Part shown: positions 33,025-41,407 of the stretch, one piece after another | Position numbering within the stretch: position 1 is the stretch's first letter | Layout of the letters: each line of letters begins with the position of its first letter | Virus record (IMG/VR): IMGVR_UViG_3300043449_001372 | Span: 1 to 46,155 of that record | DNA: 46,155 bases | Source: a virus | Reading direction: 5' to 3' (one strand) | Made by a program: the position numbers and the translations under genes | The notes under the pieces: model-generated | What the model was told of the DNA's origin: nothing | Databases searched by the model: none | The model's input: the letters and a program-made list of their open reading frames with translations, nothing else

Positions 33025-33166
33025 CCCAACTTTTAGGGTTCCAGGAGCAAAAATGCACGGTAATAAGAAATTATGCAGGATATTTTTGGGCAAGTGCATA
33101 GCTGAGTGTTACGAAATTTTGACGACAAAAAAGCCCCCGAATCTTTCGATGCGGGGGCTTTTCTTT
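33004..33166 (+). ncRNA. Possible short rightward transcript, no clear gene
   Basis: This gap of about 160 bases has no convincing gene. An extended -10 (TGATATAAT, 32989-32997) faces right but lacks a -35. A hairpin (AACCC 33023-33027 / GGGTT 33037-33041) lies near the start. A strong terminator at 33129-33162 would end a transcript of about 160 bases. This is a weak small-RNA candidate; the sequence may simply be spacer. Confidence 0.25.
33129..33162. terminator. Strong terminator after the RNR unit
   Basis: AAAAGCCCCCG (33129-33139) pairs with CGGGGGCTTTT (33152-33162). The - strand has TTTTTT after the stem and the + strand TTTTCTTTT, so it may act both ways. It ends the leftward replication/nucleotide operon. 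Confidence 0.85.
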
Positions 33167-33176
33167 TGGCTAGAAT

Positions 33177-33383
33177 TTACTCAACAGCTTCAGCAGTTAA
33201 TTTTTCTACTGTAGCTTCAGCAGCTTGCATTGCTGCAATCTGCTCTTGAGCTTGACCTTTTATTTTCTCGCTCAGGGGATTGCAGATTTTAGCTGGCAAC
33301 TCTTGTAGTGCAGCTAAAATAACGTTAGCTTCGTCAAGAGTGAGTTCAAAAGTAAAAGTTGGATTTTGATTAGGTTGTGTCAT
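33177..33383 (-). CDS. Small conserved phage protein, unknown function
   Basis: A 68-residue protein with FTFELTLDEANVILAALQEL, then PAKICNPLSEKIKGQAQEQI and an acidic helical tail. Short proteins with the pattern LTLDEANxILAALxELP...I..QAQ are common next to phage replication genes but have no known role. I choose ATG 33383, two bases after the RNR stop, as the start. A longer in-frame start at 33434 would overlap the RNR C-terminus. No ribosome site is evident, so it is probably translated by coupling to RNR. Confidence 0.7.
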   Translation of the reverse strand: MTQPNQNPTFTFELTLDEANVILAALQELPAKICNPLSEKIKGQAQEQIAAMQAAEATVEKLTAEAVE

Positions 33384-33384
33384 A

Positions 33385-35352
33385 TTATTTAATTGGGCAA
33401 GCACCTGTTGCACATTCGGCATCGGTGATTTCATCGAAACTATTGGTGTTATTTAGGTCAACAGCACCAAGGGTACTAACATATTCTTTGTAATCGTGTT
33501 CGGTTACAACTTCTTGTGGTAGGTATAAATAACCAAGGTCTTTGGCTGTTTTAGTTGGATCGGTGCGGTAGATAAAACTCACACCAACATAGCAATCCCA
33601 GTTGTCAAGCAGCCAGTCAATAATTCCTGGAACTTCTGTTGGATCATAACTGATCGTTACAGATGTATTTTGCTGATTCCAGCTAGTTTGGATTAGGCGG
33701 TAACGTTCAAGTTGCACAATAGCAGACTCTAAGTTAACTTCTTTACCCTCAACCACATCAAATGGAACACCTTCCCAGGCTACTGGGAACGTAACAAGAA
33801 CTCCAGAATCATCAACAGGATGATTAATAACGCGATAGTTAGCTTCACGTAGTTTTTCAACCACCGGGTCATGTTTGCTAAATTGAACATTGTTGAAAAT
33901 GTACTTTCCTAGTGGTTTGTGTACGCCTTCTGTGGTATCCATGATTTTACTCAAGGTACCGCTTGGCTTAACACAAGTAACGTTCTTTGGAGCTGGAAGT
34001 CCCAATTCTTGTGCCATGCCAATAGCAGCACCAGTTGCAGTACGCTTCAAGTATTCGTAGTCATAAGAACCCATATCTGGACGCATAGCGATACCAGTTA
34101 GTCCCACTCCACAAAGTCGCATGAAATAGTTGTTAAGGTGCCAAGACTCTTGAAGAATACCGTCCTGTAAGTTAACGCAGGTTTGTCGGTAGTTGGCACG
34201 AGCTGCCAGTCGAATAGCGTTGTGCAAACCGGCAGTATCGCCTTTGAACTTGGCAATGTCAGTTTCGGTAAGGTTACAGAAACTTTTGTTACCGAGTAAG
34301 ATTTCAACGCATGGATTGGCTCCCTTAAACCACGGAGCGCGTCGGAGTGCTTCGACTTCATTGATAAACCCTGGTTCCGATCCGCCTGCTTCAACCATCA
34401 TAGCGAAAATACGCTCTAGGTCTGACTTTAGTGGCTTTTCTTTAAATACTAAGCTGTTATTTGATTGAGTACGGTGTGCATTGTTATGTAACCACCAGTC
34501 TTTTTTGGCTACCGCAAATTCTTCCCATTCCGGCTGACCGTAATCGAAAAGTGCGATTTCAGCACTGCGACGACTGGATAGAATAGTGCCAAGATGGTTA
34601 ACAATGTCCAGAATATCCATCCGAGTAAGTAAACTATCAGCACGACCATTGAGAATATTGGCGATAGCAGTATAAGCAGTGCTAATTGCGCTATCACCCG
34701 AACTAATCCAACCATAACCTTTTAGTCTTTCCCCCGCTGGGCGTAACTGTGAGAAGTCAAGAACGAGTGTTTCTGCGGGATATTTTCCAGCCAGAAGTTT
34801 TCCAATGGATTTAGCCCAGGCTTCTGCTGAATCTCCAACGCTAATTGTCCAAGTACGGGATTGACTATCCCATGTTTCGACGTTATGCTCGCGTCCACCT
34901 TTGGCTGTGCGTGTGCTTCTAACCACGCGAATGTTGCGGATTGGCTTTGAAAATCCATTTAGTGTACCTACGATTGGTTTGAAACCTACGCCACAACCTT
35001 GTAGCAACAGCCATAAGACGTCAACTACGTCATAGATTGTTTCAACGTGTGTAAAGCTGCAATTAAATTGGGATGCTTCGCGTGTTTTGGCAACATTTGT
35101 ACCGCCAAGCCATAGTGTGCGGCCACTCATTGCCACCTTACGGTCTAGCATTAGCTGTTCCAGATCATAAAGCTCTGCGTATTCTACGTCATTTAAGTCG
35201 CGTCCGACTGCTCGTTCCCACAACCACTGTTGGTGGTCGATAACACGGGCAACTGTTTCTTCCCAAGTTTCAAATTGTTTTCCGTCGTCTGAAGTTGGGC
35301 GGTTGTAGGTACGACGTGTAATTACTTGTGCTCGTGTGCTTACTGCTGTCAT
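33385..35352 (-). CDS. nrdJ: Class II (adenosylcobalamin-dependent) ribonucleotide reductase
   Basis: A 655-residue enzyme that makes deoxyribonucleotides from ribonucleotides, resembling the monomeric B12-dependent RTPR type. Key residues are visible: FNCSF with Cys98 and SFCNLTE with Cys359 (redox pair), NPCVE at 347-351 with Cys348 (thiyl radical site) and Glu350, a KPSGT loop at about 482-486, and C-terminal Cys647 and Cys652 (CATGACPIK) to re-reduce the active site. No separate small subunit is needed. AAAGGAAACC precedes the ATG. It works alongside the upstream dUTPase and glutaredoxin. Activity would depend on host or environmental cobalamin. Confidence 0.95.
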   Translation of the reverse strand: MTAVSTRAQVITRRTYNRPTSDDGKQFETWEETVARVIDHQQWLWERAVGRDLNDVEYAELYDLEQLMLDRKVAMSGRTLWLGGTNVAKTREASQFNCSFTHVETIYDVVDVLWLLLQGCGVGFKPIVGTLNGFSKPIRNIRVVRSTRTAKGGREHNVETWDSQSRTWTISVGDSAEAWAKSIGKLLAGKYPAETLVLDFSQLRPAGERLKGYGWISSGDSAISTAYTAIANILNGRADSLLTRMDILDIVNHLGTILSSRRSAEIALFDYGQPEWEEFAVAKKDWWLHNNAHRTQSNNSLVFKEKPLKSDLERIFAMMVEAGGSEPGFINEVEALRRAPWFKGANPCVEILLGNKSFCNLTETDIAKFKGDTAGLHNAIRLAARANYRQTCVNLQDGILQESWHLNNYFMRLCGVGLTGIAMRPDMGSYDYEYLKRTATGAAIGMAQELGLPAPKNVTCVKPSGTLSKIMDTTEGVHKPLGKYIFNNVQFSKHDPVVEKLREANYRVINHPVDDSGVLVTFPVAWEGVPFDVVEGKEVNLESAIVQLERYRLIQTSWNQQNTSVTISYDPTEVPGIIDWLLDNWDCYVGVSFIYRTDPTKTAKDLGYLYLPQEVVTEHDYKEYVSTLGAVDLNNTNSFDEITDAECATGACPIK

Positions 35353-35360
35353 GGTTTCCT

Positions 35361-35555
35361 TTATCTCATACTACATTGTGGTAGTGATACAATACGTGTA
35401 CCACTGTTTTTGTTTTCTTCTTTTGCTACTTTTTCTACTACTTGTAGACAGGCATAGTAAGCCTTGCGTGTTTCGTGGCCTAGATATAGCAATGCACCAA
35501 GTGAGCACATTACTCCTAGCACTACAGCCGCTAGTGTAAATTTAAATTGATCCAT
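35361..35555 (-). CDS. Small membrane protein
   Basis: A 64-residue protein with one hydrophobic segment at about 6-26 (FTLAAVVLGVMCSLGALLYL) followed by a charged helix. It starts immediately after the dUTPase stop (TAA then ATG) and lies nine bases from the RNR start, within the same operon. No ribosome site is clear, so it is likely coupled to dUTPase translation. No family recognised. Confidence 0.6.
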   Translation of the reverse strand: MDQFKFTLAAVVLGVMCSLGALLYLGHETRKAYYACLQVVEKVAKEENKNSGTRIVSLPQCSMR

Positions 35556-36014
35556 TTATTTGCCTGTGGAACCAAAGCCGCCAGTACCTCGCTGTGTGTC
35601 ATTCCAAGCATCGTAAAATCCGGGAAGCTCTACACGCTGTACCACAAGCTGTGCGATTCGGTCACCCGCCACAATAGTATATGGATCTTCCCCAATATTT
35701 TTTAGCAGGACTTTTAAATTTCCACGATAGTCAGCATCTATTACACCAACACTATGAGGGATTGTAATCCCTTTTTTCCCTTGCGAGCTGCGGTTGAAAA
35801 TAAAGCCCGCAAACCCTCGTGGAATTTTAACCGCTACTCCTGTATCAACAAGTTTTTGTTCGCCGGGATAAATTTCACAGTTTTCACGCGAAAACAAATC
35901 TGCTCCGGCGTCACTGGGATGTGCACGTTCTGGAAGCTTAGCACCAGGATCTAGTTGACAGGCGATTTGTGAGTTTAGTTCGCCTTCTTTGCTATAATAT
36001 AGTAAGTTGCTCAT
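35556..36014 (-). CDS. dut: dUTPase (trimeric dUTP diphosphatase)
   Basis: A 152-residue enzyme that hydrolyses dUTP to dUMP and PPi, keeping uracil out of DNA. All five family motifs are present: DAGADL (35-40), RSSQGKKG (75-82), GVIDADYRG (90-98) with catalytic Asp94 region, GDRIAQLVV (117-125) and the C-terminal RGTGGFGSTG (142-151). Its start overlaps the stop of the exonuclease gene (ATGA). Full length for the family. Fits with the neighbouring RNR in nucleotide supply. Confidence 0.95.
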   Translation of the reverse strand: MSNLLYYSKEGELNSQIACQLDPGAKLPERAHPSDAGADLFSRENCEIYPGEQKLVDTGVAVKIPRGFAGFIFNRSSQGKKGITIPHSVGVIDADYRGNLKVLLKNIGEDPYTIVAGDRIAQLVVQRVELPGFYDAWNDTQRGTGGFGSTGK

Positions 36015-36856
36015 TTTAGATAAATTTGTAGGGTTTCGTCAATTGTTGCAATGTTGTTGGTACCAATGGCTTCTTCACAATGTGTTACCAAGTCCATTAG
36101 CTGATAGTTAAGCATTAGTGTGTCTTTGCACTTGTTGAGTTCTTGGATATACTTGTATTTACCTGCGATAGGAATACTAGCAATAATATCGTAAGTAGAA
36201 CCATACTCGTTAACAAGAGCCACGGCACGCTTGGGCCCAATACCGGGAACACCAGCCACGTTATCTCCAGTATCGCCGGTAAGACACTTAATACTAATAT
36301 AGTCTTCGGGGTTAAAGTCATAGTGGTCATTCCAGTTGTCTACGGTAACTTCTTTGCGTGTAACATAGCTAAAACGCGATACACCTGGCCCTACCAACAA
36401 GTCCCAGTCTCGGTCACTGGAAATAAGCCAAATATCATCTGTGCTCAACTTAGATTTTTGTGAAACAATATAAGCCGCAATATCGTCGGCTTCTACGCCC
36501 TGAAACTTCAGCACAGGATAAGTAGTGGTAGTTTCAATAGCTTGGATAGTAGCCAAGAAATCTTCAAAGAAAAGTTCAAAAGCTGCGCGTTCAGCATCAG
36601 TTTGTTGTTCTTGTTTATCTTTACGATTTTGCTTGTATTCTGGGCTAAGAGCTTTGCGGTAGCTAGAGCTACCTTGATCACAAGCAACAATAACGTGAGA
36701 TGCTTTATAGGACTTTTTTAGGCTATCTACTGTGCGAATATAATCTGTGGCAAAATCTGTGGCTCCACTATGCTTGTAGCGAAAAGCCAAGTTTAGTGCG
36801 TCTACTATAAGCAGAGTATTGTTTGATTCTGTTGCTTTTTTAAATGTAATACTCAT
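36011..36856 (-). CDS. 5'-3' exonuclease / flap endonuclease (FEN family)
   Basis: A 281-residue enzyme like T5 D15 or T4 RNase H, which removes RNA primers and 5' flaps. Acidic metal ligands lie in LLIVDALN (Asp19), VACDQG (Asp60), GVEADD (122-125), SSDRDWD (Asp148, Asp150) and GDTGDN (194-199). The helix-hairpin-helix loop VPGIGPKRA (203-211) follows. Its own promoter with a palindromic -10 lies 26-55 bases upstream. It is the first gene of the FEN-dUTPase-RNR unit. Confidence 0.9.
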   Translation of the reverse strand: MSITFKKATESNNTLLIVDALNLAFRYKHSGATDFATDYIRTVDSLKKSYKASHVIVACDQGSSSYRKALSPEYKQNRKDKQEQQTDAERAAFELFFEDFLATIQAIETTTTYPVLKFQGVEADDIAAYIVSQKSKLSTDDIWLISSDRDWDLLVGPGVSRFSYVTRKEVTVDNWNDHYDFNPEDYISIKCLTGDTGDNVAGVPGIGPKRAVALVNEYGSTYDIIASIPIAGKYKYIQELNKCKDTLMLNYQLMDLVTHCEEAIGTNNIATIDETLQIYLK

Positions 36857-36882
36857 GGTGTATTCTTTGTGGTTAAGTGTAT

Positions 36883-36911
36883 ATTATACACTAATAACCT
36901 TTATTAATCAA
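36883..36911 (-). promoter_or_regulatory. Leftward promoter for the exonuclease-dUTPase-RNR unit
   Basis: On the - strand: TTGATT (36911-36906), 17-bp spacer, TATAAT (36888-36883). A 17-bp dyad (36876-36892, arms AGTGTATA/TATACACT) is centred on the -10, a likely operator. The -35 overlaps the end of the resolvase gene. Confidence 0.8.
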
Positions 36912-37366
36912 GTCACAAATTGTGGCTGCTCGTGCACCAACCAATCTTCTAAGAGCGCAACAAAAAACTCGTGTTCGTCACAGTTTACAAAAACGTAACG
37001 GTATCGGTTAGTGGATGGCATTTCTTCAAAAGCCACAAACACTTTACTGCGATCATATTTAAAGATTAAAAGCGGTTGTTTGCCGACTTGGTGACCTTGA
37101 CGCACAGCTTGTTCCCAGAACTGTATTAGTTGAGGAGATTTGCTGGTTAAGATAGCACTGGTAAGGTGATCCTCTGCGTAACCTTTTACTTCTACGCACC
37201 AAAGGTTAGTTCGCCCAGGTACATAAAGATCGCCTTTTAGCAAATGCTTAGGGTCTAATGCACCACTTCCAGGTACACGTTCCCAGCCAAGACTGGTATG
37301 TTTCTTTAAGAGATCACGAACTGTGGTCTCAGTTCGTGCTCCTTTAGCTCTTGCGTCTACAGCCAT
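36908..37366 (-). CDS. Holliday junction resolvase-like PDDEXK nuclease (Hjc type)
   Basis: A 152-residue nuclease. The Hjc-like active-site pattern is present: KGARTE with Glu13, RVPGSGAL (30-37), KGDLYV with Asp46, and CVEVKGY with Glu59 and Lys61. Such enzymes cut four-way junctions and debranch phage DNA before packaging. Its start overlaps the preceding stop (TAATG). Placed between the SbcC-like subunit and the FEN exonuclease, consistent with a recombination role. Other PDDEXK roles (e.g. VRR-NUC-like) remain possible. Confidence 0.85.
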   Translation of the reverse strand: MAVDARAKGARTETTVRDLLKKHTSLGWERVPGSGALDPKHLLKGDLYVPGRTNLWCVEVKGYAEDHLTSAILTSKSPQLIQFWEQAVRQGHQVGKQPLLIFKYDRSKVFVAFEEMPSTNRYRYVFVNCDEHEFFVALLEDWLVHEQPQFVT

Positions 37367-37683
37367 TATTTTTTAGCGGATCTTGGCGCGGGCTTGACAA
37401 TTGTGGGCTTTACCGCTTCCGTAGCCTCACCTGAAGCTTCCAAGGTTTCGGAACTCGATTCAATACTTTTAGGGGGTTCTTCCGCTGTTAGTTCGCCACG
37501 TTCTGTGTTAGCATCAATCTCTAGGACTTCTACTTCGTCAATACTGTAAACGATAGTACCAGTTGTTTCAATAGTCCCAAGCTCTTTGGCCGTAACTGTC
37601 ATACCAGTATACACTGGCTGACGTACTTCGTTACGAATAATAGTTGCTTTAGCACCATTCTTTAGTTGTTCAATTTTAATCAT
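37366..37683 (-). CDS. Small acidic-tailed protein, unknown function
   Basis: A 105-residue protein. The N-terminal 55 residues are compact and beta-rich (ATIIRNEVRQPVYTGMTVTA). The C-terminal half is disordered and rich in Glu, Ser, Pro and ends in basic PAPRSAKK. GAGG lies 6 bases before the ATG, overlapping the SbcC stop. Coupled to the resolvase gene by TAATG. Possibly an accessory protein of the recombination enzymes. No family recognised. Confidence 0.6.
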   Translation of the reverse strand: MIKIEQLKNGAKATIIRNEVRQPVYTGMTVTAKELGTIETTGTIVYSIDEVEVLEIDANTERGELTAEEPPKSIESSSETLEASGEATEAVKPTIVKPAPRSAKK

Positions 37684-37684
37684 A

Positions 37685-39523
37685 TTATACCTCTATTTGG
37701 GATATGTTATTGCTTTTTACCACATTGACTTTTTCTAGTAATGGGTGGCTAAAGCCGTGAGACACTAAGAATGTATTTAAGTGCTCTTCGCGCAATAAAA
37801 CCTCAATTAAACGCTCTTTGCCGTCCACGTCTAGTGCTTCTACTGTTTCATCAAGTATTAAAAGATTAATACGTGAGCTAGACAGTGTTTGCATTAGCTT
37901 ACGAATAGCAAGTAGCGTCGCTACATTTACTCTAGCACGTTCACCACCAGATAGTGCTAGCATTTCAATATCTCTGCCATTGTCCGTAATAACTACATTT
38001 AGTTTATCACTAGCCGAGACTTTAAAACCAATTTGGAATCGACCATCGCTTAAGTCAACCAAGTACTGGTTTGTTATTTCTTCCAAGTCTTTTACAAGAC
38101 ACTCAATTTTATAAGCTACTAGACCTGTAGTACTAAACGTTTTAGTTAGTACGTTAACAATGCTCATGCGCTCTGATAGCTCATGAAGTTTTTCACTGTA
38201 GGTTTCCAGTTCTTCATTCATTTCAACCATTTGCTTTGAAATGATTTCTACTTTTGCATTGTGTGCACTGGCCGTGGTATTGTGTTTTTCAGCCTTTGCA
38301 ATAGCAGCTTTTAGGGTAACAATACTGGCTTGTAGCTCTGAGAATTGTGCTTCAAGCGTGGCCTTATCAAGCAAATCTTCTTGCATTGTGGTATCAATAA
38401 TTGCATGATACTTTTCCCACTCCTCAGTTGCACGATTTGCAGCTTCCCAGACTTTCATGCGCTCAGCAATATCACTTCGCAGCTCATCTAGTTCACGAAT
38501 ACGTGCAGCAATGCGCACATTACTTTCACGAGCAGTATTCTGAATATTTTCTTGCTCGGCTACAAGTTCAGCAATTTTAGTTTCGTTGATTTCTTGCAAA
38601 CAAGTCGGGCACGTTCCGTGCAGTGCGCCAATCTTTTTAACAAATGCTTGCGAATCGCGTACAGTTTTTGCAAGTTCCACAGACTCGGTGTTAAGCTTGC
38701 TAGCTTCTGTTTGTAGCGGCTTAGGGTCTGTGGTTGGCTTATCAGGAATAGGAAACAGCTTGATTTTTGCCTGAAGCTGTTTGTACGTATTGTTTTGCGA
38801 AATCTTTTTGTTAGTAGATTCTATGTTTTTAATACTGCTAGACAGCTGCTCCAACTCCACTAACTGCTCTGCATCTAAAGCACTTACAGGTTCCAGCGGC
38901 ATTGGTGTTAAGTCTGCTTTTGCGTACTTGTCTAACCAAGCACTAACAGTATTAACCTGCGACTGCACAGCAGTAATATCTTTACTAAGCTCTTGCGCTG
39001 TTTCTTTGAAAACTTCTTGGGCTCGTGTGTACTTGCCTAAGTTTAAGATTTCAATAAGAAACTTTTTACGAGCAGTGTCAGCCGCAGTTAAAAACTCTAA
39101 ACTACCTGCGTTGCTCTGATAAACAATTTGCGAGAAGGTTTTGTGGTCAAACCCTAAGATTTCTTCAATATTCTTGTAAGTTTGTGTGGCTGTGTGTGCA
39201 CTAATATCCACACCATTTTTATACAGCTTAACAGTTTGTGTAGTACCACGCTTAGAATCAATACGATACTCAGTACCGTCTTTGTCAAATACCAAACTAA
39301 TACTATAGGCTTTGTCTTTTACATAACGATTAAGAATGTCTGCCTTTTTAATAGACTTTGAATTCTTGTTAAAAAGCACTTCTTCAAGCACTAGGGCAAT
39401 AGAGCTCTTACCATGCCCATTCTTTCCTACTAGCTGAGTTAACTGTGCAGAAGAAAAATCAATTGTATTATCTGCACCGTAACTAAAAGCATTAGACCAT
39501 GTTAGTGTTTTTATTGTTATCAT
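37685..39523 (-). CDS. SbcC/Rad50-like recombination ATPase (T4 gp46 analogue)
   Basis: A 612-residue SMC-type ATPase that with the SbcD-like nuclease would process DNA ends. Walker A VGKNGHGKSS at 32-41, long coiled coil in the middle, zinc hook CPTC at about 305-308, ABC signature LALSGGERARV at about 519-529, Walker B NLLILDETVEALD at about 550-562 and a D-loop/His switch near 583. Short compared with cellular SbcC (shorter coiled arms), matching phage gp46. Its ATG lies inside the glutaredoxin gene (32-base overlap). Confidence 0.95.
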   Translation of the reverse strand: MITIKTLTWSNAFSYGADNTIDFSSAQLTQLVGKNGHGKSSIALVLEEVLFNKNSKSIKKADILNRYVKDKAYSISLVFDKDGTEYRIDSKRGTTQTVKLYKNGVDISAHTATQTYKNIEEILGFDHKTFSQIVYQSNAGSLEFLTAADTARKKFLIEILNLGKYTRAQEVFKETAQELSKDITAVQSQVNTVSAWLDKYAKADLTPMPLEPVSALDAEQLVELEQLSSSIKNIESTNKKISQNNTYKQLQAKIKLFPIPDKPTTDPKPLQTEASKLNTESVELAKTVRDSQAFVKKIGALHGTCPTCLQEINETKIAELVAEQENIQNTARESNVRIAARIRELDELRSDIAERMKVWEAANRATEEWEKYHAIIDTTMQEDLLDKATLEAQFSELQASIVTLKAAIAKAEKHNTTASAHNAKVEIISKQMVEMNEELETYSEKLHELSERMSIVNVLTKTFSTTGLVAYKIECLVKDLEEITNQYLVDLSDGRFQIGFKVSASDKLNVVITDNGRDIEMLALSGGERARVNVATLLAIRKLMQTLSSSRINLLILDETVEALDVDGKERLIEVLLREEHLNTFLVSHGFSHPLLEKVNVVKSNNISQIEV

Positions 39524-39764
39524 TTGCTAGTTTTTGTTTAAGCTCTAGCAGTCCGCCTACATATTCACCATCAAGGAAAATCTGTGGCACACTACGAGCA
39601 TTTGGAACTTTTTCGATTAAGTCTTTTTTAGTGTATCCGTTGATGCCAAGCATACACTCCTCAATTTTAATGCCTCGCTGTTCTAGCAAGCGTTTGGCTT
39701 CGGTACAAGCTGGGCAATTTGTTTGTGACCATACTTGGGCGGATTTAATTGAGTTTGTCTGCAT
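39492..39764 (-). CDS. Glutaredoxin
   Basis: A 90-residue thioredoxin-fold protein: redox motif CPAC (Cys17, Cys20), cis-Pro motif SVPQIF (58-63), and DGEYVGG (65-71) for glutathione binding. It probably re-reduces the RNR, as T4 NrdC does. ATG 39764 is preferred: AGGAG lies 10 bases upstream and the product has normal glutaredoxin length. An in-frame ATG at 39794 would add ten basic residues inside the SbcD gene. It overlaps SbcD by 20 bases and SbcC by 32. Confidence 0.85.
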   Translation of the reverse strand: MQTNSIKSAQVWSQTNCPACTEAKRLLEQRGIKIEECMLGINGYTKKDLIEKVPNARSVPQIFLDGEYVGGLLELKQKLANDNNKNTNMV

Positions 39765-40707
39765 GATTTTGCATCTCCTGTAGAACCTTATCAATAGTAG
39801 GTTCTGGTAATTCTAATATATAGGTAAGGTACTCTTTGACTTCAGCGTCCAGCGACATTTCAGGGTCTAGCATTAGTGCAGAGTCCGTGTCTCGCTTAAG
39901 TACTTTGCTGGCAATAAGCTCGCTATCTTCAAGCTCTCCGAGTTCTTGCATATCCCCTTGCACTTCGTAGATTGTGTGATCAAAGGAGGTGGCGGTGGCG
40001 GTGGAGGCCTCTTGGGCGGATACTGTCCGCTTGAGTAGCTGCGGGAGTTTGAACTTTCTCCACTCATGACTGAGAGTATCAGCATCAAGGAGAATAGCGC
40101 CAGTATCCACGGGGGAGCGGTGAAAACTAGTAGTATAAGGACTACCAGGATACAAAATATTGCGCTGAGAGTTTTCATATGAATGCAAGTCACCCGCTAA
40201 AACAATGTCCCAGCGATTGAATATGTCCAAGTCTACTTCGGGTTTAACGTGTGGAGGAATCTCTCCACGAACGTGAGTGCATAGGATACGGCCATTGAAC
40301 TCTCGACCGTGCTTTTCGTAGTCTTTTAGTTTGTTGTAGGGAATAATGTCCACACCAAAACCGCAATTCTCATAGTAGTCATCAACAAGCGATACCAGTG
40401 GGTTTAAACGGTGTGTGGATTTTTTAAGATAACTCAAAAATGTTGTGTCTTTTTTCAACATTTCATGATTACCTGGATAAATAATGGTTGGCTTGGTAAA
40501 AGACTCTACAAAGTCAAAATAAAGCTCTACTTCATCCATTGTTGGTAGGCGGTCAAAAATGTCTCCGCCTATGATAACTAAGTCTGCGTCTGCCTGCATT
40601 TCTGCAAACTGCTCAACAAACATCTGAAAACGATTGCGCGCCCAATCAACTGGAACGTTCTTTTGACCTAGTTTAATATGTACGTCTGCTGTGAAAAGTA
40701 TTTTCAT
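39745..40707 (-). CDS. SbcD/Mre11-like nuclease (T4 gp47 analogue)
   Basis: A 320-residue metallophosphoesterase. Signature residues: DVH at 8-10, GGDIFDR (47-53), YPGNHE (77-82), CTHVRGEIPPH near 144-154 and AGDLHSYENS near 172-181, then YPGSPYTTSFHR. These are the phosphodiesterase motifs of Mre11/SbcD. It forms the nuclease half of the SbcCD complex with the gene two positions downstream, the glutaredoxin gene lying between. No clear ribosome site precedes its ATG. A terminator hairpin lies just upstream, so expression may depend on read-through. Confidence 0.95.
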   Translation of the reverse strand: MKILFTADVHIKLGQKNVPVDWARNRFQMFVEQFAEMQADADLVIIGGDIFDRLPTMDEVELYFDFVESFTKPTIIYPGNHEMLKKDTTFLSYLKKSTHRLNPLVSLVDDYYENCGFGVDIIPYNKLKDYEKHGREFNGRILCTHVRGEIPPHVKPEVDLDIFNRWDIVLAGDLHSYENSQRNILYPGSPYTTSFHRSPVDTGAILLDADTLSHEWRKFKLPQLLKRTVSAQEASTATATSFDHTIYEVQGDMQELGELEDSELIASKVLKRDTDSALMLDPEMSLDAEVKEYLTYILELPEPTIDKVLQEMQNHADKLN

Positions 40708-40716
40708 AAGTATGAG

Positions 40717-40754
40717 ACAAAATAGCCCGCTAAGCTTTGCAGTCTAGCGGGCTA
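40717..40754 (-). terminator. Terminator after the ssDNA-binding protein gene
   Basis: TAGCCCGCTA (40723-40732) pairs with TAGCGGGCTA (40745-40754), and TTTTG follows on the - strand. It probably separates high ssDNA-binding-protein expression from the nuclease genes, with read-through supplying those. Confidence 0.8.
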
Positions 40755-40762
40755 TGTGATTA

Positions 40763-41404
40763 TTAACCTAGTTCTTTAACAGCTTCTTGTGCAGAGTCAT
40801 CCCCTGCATCGCCGTCATCAGTGTTAGTTGTAATTTTCTCCAACAGTGCCAGTACTTCGGCTTCAGTTGGGCGAGGGTACTTTTCGTCAATAGACTTGGC
40901 TTCGGCAACTGCCTGACGCTCTGCATCAGTTAGAGGGCGAGGCTTGCAACGCAGCACGCTCAAGTCGTAGCTGATGTTAAAAGCCAGTGGGCCTGTTTTT
41001 GTGCGCTTAAACACAACATCCCAGCCAGTATCTGGATCAGTAGGATCACCCAGGTCTTCTGCTGCACTCACGATCTGCTCGAATAGTTTTTTCTTTAAGT
41101 TGATAGCCACAACTTTACCAGACTTAGGGTCGATACAGTTAGCTGTGTAGCTCCATGAGCACTTCAGGTCTGGAAAGTATGCTGGAACGTGGTCTTTTTC
41201 CACATTATCAAACTTTTCTTTGTCACGACTAAAAGCCAAGCACTCAATTGGAATGTCTTTGTTGTTAGCGCCTTTAACCCAGTAAATATAGCGAGGAAGC
41301 ACTCCACCGATCAAACGAACTGTGTTTTCACCGTCTTTGTACTCGAATGCTTCGACTTTGTTGGATTGTGCTTTGCCTTTAGTGTTTTTGAATGAGATTG
41401 CCAT
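40763..41404 (-). CDS. Single-stranded DNA-binding protein
   Basis: A 213-residue protein. The N-terminal basic start (MAISFKNTKGKAQ), an aromatic/basic core (RYIYWVKGANNK, PDLKCSWSYTANC), and an acidic disordered tail (NTDDGDAGDDSAQ) near the C-terminus match the general plan of phage SSBs such as those of T4 and T7. It sits among replication genes, directly before a strong terminator, and is probably abundant. Family name is from architecture and context. No classical OB-fold signature can be proven by eye. Confidence 0.75.
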   Translation of the reverse strand: MAISFKNTKGKAQSNKVEAFEYKDGENTVRLIGGVLPRYIYWVKGANNKDIPIECLAFSRDKEKFDNVEKDHVPAYFPDLKCSWSYTANCIDPKSGKVVAINLKKKLFEQIVSAAEDLGDPTDPDTGWDVVFKRTKTGPLAFNISYDLSVLRCKPRPLTDAERQAVAEAKSIDEKYPRPTEAEVLALLEKITTNTDDGDAGDDSAQEAVKELG

Positions 41405-41407
41405 TTT

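Noticed and set aside
33053-33214. Rightward small reading frame with AGGAG before its ATG
   Set aside because: It runs through a strong terminator and then antisense to a convincing conserved small gene. Its peptide does not look like a structured protein.
35955-35998. TTGACA and TATAAT on + strand within dUTPase
   Set aside because: The spacer is 32 bp, too long, and the sequence lies in coding DNA facing against all nearby genes.
37684-37689. TATAAT just before the gene at 37683
   Set aside because: It contains the SbcC stop codon and sits in the ribosome-site spacer. A transcript from it would start within the gene.
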